From Anabaenopsis elenkinii CCIBt3563 (lineage in GTDB: Bacteria > Cyanobacteriota > Cyanobacteriia > Cyanobacteriales > Nostocaceae), in assembly GCF_015245355.1 (NCBI RefSeq), contig NZ_CP063311.1:3918428-3982427 (forward strand): a stretch of DNA of 64,000 nt. The letters are read 5' to 3'. The position numbers and the translations under genes were made by a program. Shown here piece after piece: positions 8,330 to 15,630 of this stretch. The notes under the pieces are model-generated. The model saw only the letters and a program-made list of their open reading frames with translations. It had not been told where the DNA came from and made no database searches. Each line of letters starts with the position of its first letter. Within the stretch, counting starts at the first letter, position 1.

Positions 8330-8600
8330 CCCTCCATTCTAAACCCTTACCTCGTAAGAAGTCTAGAGGCACTTTCCGAGGTTCAAAAAAGTTAACGGCT
8401 GAAATGGACTTTGGCATAGTAGTAAAAACTCTGAAACCCTTACCCAGTAAGCGACCGAGGTTCAAAACAGAAGAATCATTATTCCAGCCATTTTACCTGA
8501 CCTTCCGTCCTATGGAGTTAGCCATACCTCGATCCGGTAGGTAACCCAGTGGTAATATAGCCTGATGACCTTATATTTATTATGTCAGCTGAAACGGTAG
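8330..8600 (-). promoter_or_regulatory. CRISPR leader, with a duplicated motif
   Basis: Non-coding DNA beside the intact end of the array. Read on the minus strand it contains two copies of GAACCTCGG followed 10-30 bp later by GGTAAGGGTTT: one adjoining the first repeat (8340-8388) and one about 90 bp further out (8432-8468). A leader should contain the array promoter and signals for spacer insertion. The placement follows from the repeat orientation and the decay pattern, not from a promoter I could identify. Confidence 0.6.
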
Positions 8601-8614
8601 TCATGAGTGCAACT

Positions 8615-8763
8615 AATGCGAGCGCTATTACAGATGGTGATTCCGGTGGTTGAATGCGAGCGCTATTACAAATGGTAATTCCGGTGGGTGAATGCGATCG
8701 GTATTACAGATAGTGATTCCGGTGGTTTAGTGCGATCGCTATTACAGATAGTCATTCTGGAGG
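8615..8763. repeat. 38-bp minisatellite, about four units
   Basis: Units start at 8615, 8653, 8691 and 8729. Each follows AATGCGAGCGCTATTACAGA then TGGTGATTCCGGTGGTTG with a few substitutions. The GCGAGCGC in the first two becomes GCGATCGG and then GCGATCGC (HIP1) in the later ones. It is not related to the CRISPR repeat. No gene is supported between 8764 and 8931. Confidence 0.9.
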
Positions 8764-8936
8764 TAACTGGGTACACCACTCAGGAAATGCTGATGAATCT
8801 AGTATTTTCAAGGCAATCACAGATTTATTACCAACCCCATAGCGTAAATTTCGTCATTCGCACGAAAAAGAGTTTACATTGGTGTGGTCACAGATAACAT
8901 GAAAACGTGACACAAAACCACTAAAGGATACATATT

Positions 8937-10077
8937 TAGGAGTTACGCATTGACAGAATAACAAAATAGTGCATTGATAAATATAGGTCGTCTACTTGCT
9001 AGGTATCAGACAATTAGAAAAATCACGAAACCATCCACAGCGCAATGCAATCTAGACCTATACACCTTATTTTTACTGTCAGAGCCAAAGTTTGGGGGGT
9101 GCAGTAGGTTAGCAGAGATATTAGGAGACGTTTCACATGATAGTGTGAATCGCTTTTTACTGAGAGAGCGATATGAACCGAAAGATTTATTCAACATTAT
9201 AGAAAAAGTTATTAACTTGGTAGGAGGAATACTAAGTGTAGATGATACAGTGATAGAAAAGATTTACAGCGACCCCAAAAATGCTGAATTAATCGGTTAT
9301 TTTTGGTCAGGTAAAGCCCATAAAACAATCATTGGCTTAAATTTAATCACTCTATATTACAGTGATATTCATGGTAATTCAGTGCCAATAAATTACAGAA
9401 TATATCATAAAAAGGAGGGAAAAACAAAGAACGATTATTTTAGAGAAATGGTAAGTGAAATAATAAGCTGGGGAGTCAAACCCAGAATTGTAACAGGTGA
9501 TAGTTGGTATTCAGGAGTAGAAAATTTGAAATTTCTAAAAAACCAGAAATTGGGTTTTCTCTTCGGAATTGAAAAAAATAGAACTGTTTCAAATGAGCCA
9601 CACAAGTATTGTCAAGTAAGCACTCTGGCTATTCCCGAAGAAGGATTAAGGACTCATCTGAAAGAATTTGGATTTATAAATTTGTTTAGGAAAGACTTTA
9701 AAAAAGAAGACTCTAGACACTATATTTTGTATCTTCCAGATGAGGAAAGAATCGAGGATATAACTAGAAATGAATTTATGACAATTCATGATACTCATTG
9801 GGGAATTGAAACCTTTCATCGAGCCATAAAACAAGTATGTGGAATTTGTCGGTTCATGGTTAGAGATACTCATGCAATTAAGACTCACATCTTTTGTTCA
9901 CTTCAAGCTTTTGTTAAGTTGGAGTTTATGCGCTCTGAGAAAATAATTAGCAATTGGTATGAAATACAACGGAATCTGTTTACTTTAGTTGTACGTGAGC
10001 ATATTTTTGCTAATCTTAATAGCGATCGCATGATCTATGATCCATAGATCATATTTTTTGTCAATGCGTAAGTCCTA
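8937..10077 (+). mobile_element. Insertion sequence, IS4/ISH3-like, 1141 bp
   Basis: The terminal inverted repeats are TAGGAGTTACGCATTGACA on the left and TAGGACTTACGCATTGACA on the right read inward, with one mismatch. The element is flanked by the 5-bp direct repeat ATATT (8932-8936 and 10078-10082). It carries one transposase gene and looks intact. It separates the CRISPR leader side from the cmr operon. The family name is tentative, the boundaries are clear. Confidence 0.9.
8974..10047 (+). CDS. DDE transposase
   Basis: The 357-residue protein starts at TTG just inside the left inverted repeat. It contains LSVDDTVIEK near residue 90 (first Asp), RIVTGDSWYSG near 172 (second Asp) and THWGIETFHRAIKQVCGI near 275 (Glu). 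This is the RNase H-like DDE catalytic core of IS4/ISH3-type transposases, which cut and join the ends of their element. The length is normal for the group and the frame unbroken, so it may still be active. Confidence 0.9.
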   Translation: MINIGRLLARYQTIRKITKPSTAQCNLDLYTLFLLSEPKFGGCSRLAEILGDVSHDSVNRFLLRERYEPKDLFNIIEKVINLVGGILSVDDTVIEKIYSDPKNAELIGYFWSGKAHKTIIGLNLITLYYSDIHGNSVPINYRIYHKKEGKTKNDYFREMVSEIISWGVKPRIVTGDSWYSGVENLKFLKNQKLGFLFGIEKNRTVSNEPHKYCQVSTLAIPEEGLRTHLKEFGFINLFRKDFKKEDSRHYILYLPDEERIEDITRNEFMTIHDTHWGIETFHRAIKQVCGICRFMVRDTHAIKTHIFCSLQAFVKLEFMRSEKIISNWYEIQRNLFTLVVREHIFANLNSDRMIYDP

Positions 10078-10276
10078 ATATTGAAAAATAGAGTTAAATT
10101 TATTGATGTATTTCTTTATATATCAATAAAAATAAATATTTAGCTCAACAAAGTTAATATTTTTACATAAAAAACGTTTTTCAGTATTACCAATAATTAC
10201 AAAATGTTTTACCACAGAAAATTTTAACTAAAGCGTGTATCTTAAGAATTAAGCACCAAAAGGAGATACAAAGTAC

Positions 10277-11812
10277 ATGGACAAATATACTGTTATCACC
10301 TTTGCACCAGTTCAAGGATTTATTGAAAAATCACGAAAGCTCAGAGATTTATATGGTGCATCTTTAATACTTTCTTATCTCAGTCAAAAGCTAGTACAAG
10401 AGTTTCATAAACCCCCAGAAACAGAAGTGATTTCTCCAGCTAGTCACAACTTGCAAAAAGGGATGCCAAATCGTATTCTCATTAGAGGTTATGTGAGCAA
10501 AGCCCAAACTGAAGAAATTTTACTTTCTGCTTGGAAAAATATTTTACAAGTTTGTCGCCAATGGATAGAAGACAGAATAACAAATACATATCATTGGGAA
10601 AGAGACTGGAAACTGTGGGGTTGTCACACTTGGGAAGTATTTCAAGGAAGTGGTGTAAGTATCCAAGCTGCAATGGATGATTTAGAAACCAGTAAACTTT
10701 CTCGTGACTGGACTGCAGTAAATTGGATTGGTGAAAGTTCTAGCTTAACTGGTACAGATGGGATTGCTTTTCCGGGATTAGGTGCGGAAACACGTAACCC
10801 TAACAATCGCCGATGGACAGCAGAAAAGGATCATATTCAACAATTCTATAGAAGCCTGGCTTGTGTCTCAGAACGTTGTCCACCAAATAAGGAACCAGAA
10901 GGCATTATTTTTGCTCTGAATGAAAAATTAAGTATTCCCGAATTGGTTAAACGGTTAGTAACTTTATCAGAAATTGCCAACAATTTGGGAATGTCTAAAG
11001 TAGAAAGCTTTAGTGAAATCCATCGTGGGCCGAGTTTCTGGACAGGTTGGTTTATGGGTGATGGAGATGAAGTGGGAAAACATCTCAAAAAATTAGCAGG
11101 TTTACCAAATGGTGATGATGAACTCAAAAACTTTAGTCAGGCGATGCGCGACTGGGGAAACAACTTTACCAGAGACTTTCCTAGAGAAATTGGTCGGGTA
11201 GTTTATGCAGGTGGGGACGATTTTTTAGGCGTAATTTACCGAGAAGAAAACCAAGAACCTATTACAGCCAATCAAGCTTTTCAATGGTTAATTAAACTAC
11301 CCAAAATTTGGCAACAACATGGGCAGAAGATCGGATTAAGTGTGGGCTTTGTTTGGGCTGGATCTGGCATTCCCCAAAGAGATATCTTACAACATTGTCG
11401 AGAAGCAGAAAAACTAGCAAAATCTTTAGGTCGGGGAAGAATTACTATTAGAGTTGTCTTTAATAGTGGTCAATATGTCCAGTGGACTTGTCCCTGGGAT
11501 TATCTATATATATTGACAAAATATCAAGACAGGGAAGGTAAAAATAATTGGAGTCATGTTTATCAAGATTTAGCTCAATTAGAAGCACGACGTGCTTTTA
11601 ATATTGAGAAAAAACAAGTATCAGAAGAATTTGCTATTAATTTCTTTGATATTTACTTCCCAGGAGAGGGTCAGATATTATTAAATTATGAACTAGCCAA
11701 ATATATCGTAGGTTTTAGTGATGAAGATGATGATGCTGATAGAACAAAAGCGAAAATTGATTGGATAAGTGATTTAATAAAAGTAGGTTGGCATTTATGT
11801 TTAAGTACCTAG
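10277..11812 (+). CDS. cmr2: Type III-B Cas10/Cmr2, short form without HD domain
   Basis: Large subunit of the Cmr effector complex. FAPVQGFIEKSRKLRDLYG at residues 9-27 is the N-terminal Cmr2 signature. The first palm motif is GDGD at 261-264 and the cyclase motif AGGDDF is at 311-316. These mark a competent cyclic-oligoadenylate synthase that turns ATP into second messenger on target RNA recognition. At 511 residues it is about half the length of classical Cmr2 and has no N-terminal HD nuclease domain, so single-stranded DNA cleavage by an HD domain is not expected. CVSERC at 196-201 may be part of a reduced zinc site. AAGGAGAT lies 9 bp before the ATG. It is the first gene of a tightly packed six-gene operon. 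Confidence 0.92.
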   Translation: MDKYTVITFAPVQGFIEKSRKLRDLYGASLILSYLSQKLVQEFHKPPETEVISPASHNLQKGMPNRILIRGYVSKAQTEEILLSAWKNILQVCRQWIEDRITNTYHWERDWKLWGCHTWEVFQGSGVSIQAAMDDLETSKLSRDWTAVNWIGESSSLTGTDGIAFPGLGAETRNPNNRRWTAEKDHIQQFYRSLACVSERCPPNKEPEGIIFALNEKLSIPELVKRLVTLSEIANNLGMSKVESFSEIHRGPSFWTGWFMGDGDEVGKHLKKLAGLPNGDDELKNFSQAMRDWGNNFTRDFPREIGRVVYAGGDDFLGVIYREENQEPITANQAFQWLIKLPKIWQQHGQKIGLSVGFVWAGSGIPQRDILQHCREAEKLAKSLGRGRITIRVVFNSGQYVQWTCPWDYLYILTKYQDREGKNNWSHVYQDLAQLEARRAFNIEKKQVSEEFAINFFDIYFPGEGQILLNYELAKYIVGFSDEDDDADRTKAKIDWISDLIKVGWHLCLST

Positions 11813-12798
11813 TTACTATTCATCCTTTAGGGTTGATGTATGGAAGTGCGGGAGCATTTCTGTCACCTGAAAATTTAGTTGGTCGTTCGGGCGCTAAATT
11901 TCCTCCAGAAGCTGCAACCTTATCCGGCTTAATATTTAGCGCTAACAAAGTTAATCAGCAATTTACTCAACATGATTTGAGTGCTAATCTATTTGTCGCC
12001 GGACCATTTTGGGCTAAAGTTCGGGACAAACAAAATTTTTATATTCCTATTCCCTGGAGTAAAATAATTGCTAATAAAGGAGTAGATGAGTGGCAATTTA
12101 ACAATGGTCAATGGCAGTTAGAAAATCAAAGTGAGAAACTAGAGCCGGATTATCGTTGGCAAACAATCAACTCTTGGGGACTTGCTCCCAAAGTCCTTAA
12201 ATCTAATAAATCAGTAGCAGCAAACCCTTGGCAATATCTTCCCTTTTTGCATCCCCAAATCAACCACCCAACACTCAAGTACTCACAACGTTGTGTACAA
12301 AAGTCTGATGGTTTATTTCTAGAAAACTCAGTCCAAATACCTGAAGATGTCTGTTTAGTTTATTTATCAACCTATCCCTTAGAATCTGGTTGGTATCGCT
12401 TTGGCGGGGAAAATCATATTGTAGAAATTGAGTGTGAGGAAATTAAAAACAAAAAACTTTTAGATTTATTAAATCTACCCATTCAACGCACTTTTGCCTT
12501 AATTACCCCAGGTATTTGGGGTTCTAATCGCTTGTCTTACCGTTATCCTCACCATGAAAACTTTCCCCAAACCGTAGAGATGCTAACTGATAAAGCAATA
12601 CCTTATCGCTTCCGTGCTAAAGGTAATTTAGGCAGGGGACGTTATGCGGTTCCCCCTGGTAGTGTGTATGTTTTAGAAACATCTGTAAATAAGTCTTGGT
12701 GGGAGTGGGATAGAGCATGGTTTCCTAAAGAAGGTTACAGCCTCAAACAAGTAGGATGCGGTTTATGTTTACCAATAGAAATTAAAGGAGTAGCATAA
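11797..12798 (+). CDS. cmr3: Type III-B Cmr3 (Cas5-like)
   Basis: The 333-residue protein begins MFKYLVTIHPLGLMYGSAGA, followed by GRSGAKFPPEAATLSGLIFS. This is the typical opening of Cmr3, the Cas5-type RAMP that caps the crRNA 5' end and contacts Cas10. The C-terminal half has KGNLGRGRYAVPPGSVY and a final KQVGCGLCLP, like the Gly-rich regions of RAMPs. The ATG used here overlaps the end of cas10 by 16 bp; an upstream TTG would add only three residues. The overlap suggests translational coupling. Confidence 0.88.
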   Translation: MFKYLVTIHPLGLMYGSAGAFLSPENLVGRSGAKFPPEAATLSGLIFSANKVNQQFTQHDLSANLFVAGPFWAKVRDKQNFYIPIPWSKIIANKGVDEWQFNNGQWQLENQSEKLEPDYRWQTINSWGLAPKVLKSNKSVAANPWQYLPFLHPQINHPTLKYSQRCVQKSDGLFLENSVQIPEDVCLVYLSTYPLESGWYRFGGENHIVEIECEEIKNKKLLDLLNLPIQRTFALITPGIWGSNRLSYRYPHHENFPQTVEMLTDKAIPYRFRAKGNLGRGRYAVPPGSVYVLETSVNKSWWEWDRAWFPKEGYSLKQVGCGLCLPIEIKGVA

Positions 12799-12799
12799 G

Positions 12800-13615
12800 A
12801 TGTACAAGAAAGCTTATGGTATCATTGAAACCTTAGCACCGCTCCATGTAGGTGCAACTGCTGGAGAAGAAAGCGGTAATTTAAACCTGATTTTCCGTGA
12901 CCAATTTACCCAAACAGGTATACTTCCTGGTAGTTCAATTCGTGGTCGTCTACGTTCAGAAATGCGTTTGATAGATGGAGACCAAGCGGCAAATTATTGG
13001 TATGGTAGTGAATCCGGTGGGGAACAATCAGAAACCAATAATGAATCTATCATCAAATTTGAATACGCTTCTATATTGTGGCTACCCGTATTTTGTCCCG
13101 GTCAACCCATCGTGTGGGTAAGTAGTCCTCGCCTACTGCAACGCTACCAAAGAATTGCCGGTGACGCTCTCAAAAACATAGATATACCCGACCCCTATAC
13201 AGGTTCAAGAAACTTAAAAGCACGAGAATCAAGAGGTCAAAAAACCTTATTTTTCAATTTAGGTTTCCTCACCATCACAAAAACCGTAGACTTATCATCC
13301 TGGTTCCCCTCTGGAAAAGAAAAGCCAGCAGTGATTGTAGATGACAGTGATATTGCTATGATTCATAACATGGCTTTATATCGTCAAAGTCGAGTACGCT
13401 TAAAACTTGACCAAAAGGTAGTTGATGGTCATGGTTTTTTCAACACTGAAGCTTTACCAGAAGGAACCATTTTAGTTTTCCCCATTGCGATTAGGGATGA
13501 TAAATCTGGGAAACAATGGGACCCATTCAATGGTGATCAAAGTACAGATATTTACCTTGGTGGCTTAGAATCTATTGGTTTTGGTCATTGTCAGTTGACT
13601 TTAAGTGGAATCTAA
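12800..13615 (+). CDS. cmr4: Type III-B Cmr4 (Cas7 backbone), probably without the catalytic Asp
   Basis: The 271-residue RAMP starts right after cmr3. APLHVGATAGEESGN at residues 13-27 is followed by LIFRDQF and GILPGSSIRGRLRSEM near 38-54, the family's Gly/Ser RNA-binding loop, and LGGLESIGFGHCQL at the C-terminus. Cmr4 polymerises along the crRNA and its thumb Asp normally cuts target RNA every 6 nt. In characterised Cmr4 proteins that Asp lies five residues before a conserved Arg. Here the position is Leu28, with Asn27 and Asn29 beside it. Target-RNA cutting by the backbone may therefore be lost. The Cmr4 assignment rests on motifs and operon order. Confidence 0.82.
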   Translation: MYKKAYGIIETLAPLHVGATAGEESGNLNLIFRDQFTQTGILPGSSIRGRLRSEMRLIDGDQAANYWYGSESGGEQSETNNESIIKFEYASILWLPVFCPGQPIVWVSSPRLLQRYQRIAGDALKNIDIPDPYTGSRNLKARESRGQKTLFFNLGFLTITKTVDLSSWFPSGKEKPAVIVDDSDIAMIHNMALYRQSRVRLKLDQKVVDGHGFFNTEALPEGTILVFPIAIRDDKSGKQWDPFNGDQSTDIYLGGLESIGFGHCQLTLSGI

Positions 13616-13619
13616 ATAT

Positions 13620-14030
13620 ATGAGTTGGAAATCCTACGGATTAGATCAAGAAGCACAACGGTTAGTCCTGAAACACCGTGACCAAAAAGGGGTCATTGGT
13701 CAATCACACAAAATGCGAACAACTGTAGCTTTCGGTTTAGAACGGTTTTGGGGAGAACAATTACGACTGTTAGACAAAGAACCACCCAAAGGCCGATACT
13801 GGCGCGATACCTGGAAAAGCTTTGCAGCAATCATGCTAAGGGGAGGAATCAGACTTCCCCAAGAAGATGTTAGCACTGGTAACACAGCCAAAATTGAAGA
13901 AGTTGCAACCCAACTATGGGAACTCCCCATTGAAGACCAAAGAATTTGTTTAGCTGTTCTGACCCAATTCTGTGACAGCTTAGTTTGGTGGACTCAAAGA
14001 TACAAAAAATTAGGAGCTGATGATGACTAA
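13620..14030 (+). CDS. cmr5: Type III-B Cmr5 (Cas11 small subunit)
   Basis: A 136-residue, helix-rich small subunit placed between the two RAMP genes, as expected for Cmr5/Cas11, which lines the inner face of the complex and helps hold the target. Visible blocks are MRTTVAFGLERFWGEQL, WKSFAAIMLRGGIRLPQED and the Trp-rich end CDSLVWWTQRYKKLG. An in-frame GTG lies 5 codons upstream, but the ATG used here follows the cmr4 stop by 4 bp and is preferred. Its end overlaps the next gene by 11 bp. Confidence 0.8.
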   Translation: MSWKSYGLDQEAQRLVLKHRDQKGVIGQSHKMRTTVAFGLERFWGEQLRLLDKEPPKGRYWRDTWKSFAAIMLRGGIRLPQEDVSTGNTAKIEEVATQLWELPIEDQRICLAVLTQFCDSLVWWTQRYKKLGADDD

Positions 14031-15627
14031 TAGTAAAGAAGTCCCGCTGATGTTTCAAGCCCAAATCTCAGGACGGGGACAAATTCAATATATTGGCAAT
14101 CCTGAACAATCCGAGAGATGGGTTGATGAATGGGTAGAAGGTGTCCCACGTGATGCACCTCGATTTAGCACCAATGTGCAAACAAAAGAATATAGAATTA
14201 CTTGGCGTTTTGTTTCCAACAGTGGACAAGACGAAGATGTTATCCGACCAGTCATCGCTGCGAAAGGATTTCCCTTTTATCCAGGTGCAAGCATGAAAGG
14301 TGCTTTTTTACGTAGTTGTACACCAGCACAACGTCGCAGATATTGCGGTGGACAACTGACAACTCAGGATACCCAACCAGGAATACTCCGCTTTCATGGT
14401 GGTTATCCCAAAGATGGAACATGGGTTAAACAGCCTTTAATTGATGTAGTTCATCCTCAACAAGATTGGCAAGTCAAAAATCATAGCAACCACTCAGCTT
14501 TTATTCAAATCTCCCTTTACCAACCCACTTTAGTGTTTGGTATTTCCAGTACTGAAACCCTCTCAGCTAGTGAGTGGGAAACTATCTGGGGTATTTGGGA
14601 CAAAGCTATAGAAAGAGGTATTGGTTCTAGAGTCAGTGCTGGTTACGGTCAACCTATTAATCATCCCCAAACCAAATTGCTCTCTGTTAACTTGCGGGGA
14701 CAAGGTTTAGCCTCAAAGCTAGTTGATCAAACAGGGGAATTTCGACCCAATATTTTTAAAGCCGCCTTGCGTGGTCACACTTTACGTTTATTTAGTGGTG
14801 TTACCAACGAAAGAACCGCCGAAGAATTAACTCAAGAACTTTGGGGGGGCTTCAGCCAAAATGGTCCGATTGTAGGAAAATTGGGAATTGCTTTTCATGC
14901 TACAGATTTAGAGATGGAGGAATATCAATATAATGCAAATACCATAATCCCTATTTATCAGTTAAATGCGGGAACCCTGACCATTCTCACCATGAGGGAT
15001 GTTTCCCCAGAATACAATCAACAATTAAAAACACTAGTCAAACAAATCGTAAGATTTGCTATGCTCCTTGGTGGTTTTGGTAAGTCCTGGCGACGCATTG
15101 ACCATAGCATTTTTTTTGAAGAATATGATAGACATTCAATCGGTTGTCATTGGCAATTTAACCCAACATCAAATGCATATTACTTTCCTGTAAAGCGTCT
15201 CAATGATATTACTAAGATTCTCAATAAGGTTCAACAAGAAGTAAATAATTGGCTGCAATTCAAAGGGAAACAATCATCTAATCAGGTAAGTACATGGCGT
15301 GAATCATTTCATCCGCAAAAAGTTCAAGTGTGGGGACGTATTGCGGAAGAAGATGATGATAGTTTAGCCATCAAATGGTTTCATGGTAATTACCATGGAC
15401 ATAGCTCAATCAAGGGTTCACGTCTCACCGGGAAAATGGGACAAATAGGCAGAATTTGGCATCGTATGTACCCACGCCATATCCTGAATCAAGAAGGACA
15501 AATAAGACGTAGAGGTACACAGTATGTTGAATTACTGACAATCTTCCCTGATAAGAAAGATGAAATTACACGGGATTTTTTAAGGTTTTTAAGCGATAGT
15601 GATTTTACTAAACTTTGGGGAGAATAA
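14020..15627 (+). CDS. Double-RAMP protein, Cmr6-like N-half and Cmr1-like C-half
   Basis: At 535 residues this is far longer than ordinary Cmr6. The first half has KGFPFYPGASMKGAFLRS near residue 87 and the Gly-rich loop GIGSRVSAGYG near 207, fitting Cmr6. A second RAMP-like segment follows: FRPNIFKAALRGHTLRLFSG near 242, then ELWGGFSQNGPIVGKLGIAF, LLGGFGKSWRRIDHSIFFEE near 345-370, and a C-terminal KGSRLTGKMGQIGRIWHRMY. RG-LR followed by L(F/W)GG is how Cmr1 looks. No separate cmr1 is present in the operon, so the gene probably supplies both subunits as one chain. The fusion interpretation is inference from motifs. Confidence 0.75.
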   Translation: MMTNSKEVPLMFQAQISGRGQIQYIGNPEQSERWVDEWVEGVPRDAPRFSTNVQTKEYRITWRFVSNSGQDEDVIRPVIAAKGFPFYPGASMKGAFLRSCTPAQRRRYCGGQLTTQDTQPGILRFHGGYPKDGTWVKQPLIDVVHPQQDWQVKNHSNHSAFIQISLYQPTLVFGISSTETLSASEWETIWGIWDKAIERGIGSRVSAGYGQPINHPQTKLLSVNLRGQGLASKLVDQTGEFRPNIFKAALRGHTLRLFSGVTNERTAEELTQELWGGFSQNGPIVGKLGIAFHATDLEMEEYQYNANTIIPIYQLNAGTLTILTMRDVSPEYNQQLKTLVKQIVRFAMLLGGFGKSWRRIDHSIFFEEYDRHSIGCHWQFNPTSNAYYFPVKRLNDITKILNKVQQEVNNWLQFKGKQSSNQVSTWRESFHPQKVQVWGRIAEEDDDSLAIKWFHGNYHGHSSIKGSRLTGKMGQIGRIWHRMYPRHILNQEGQIRRRGTQYVELLTIFPDKKDEITRDFLRFLSDSDFTKLWGE

Positions 15628-15630
15628 ACT

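Noticed and set aside
8688..8897. 69-codon frame downstream of the leader
   Set aside because: It starts within the 38-bp minisatellite and has no family resemblance.
10083..10276. Search for cas6 or cas1-cas2 near the array and operon
   Set aside because: No frame between 6300 and 20100 shows Cas1, Cas2 or Cas6 features; only the transposase, the six effector genes and the kinase-WYL gene are present.
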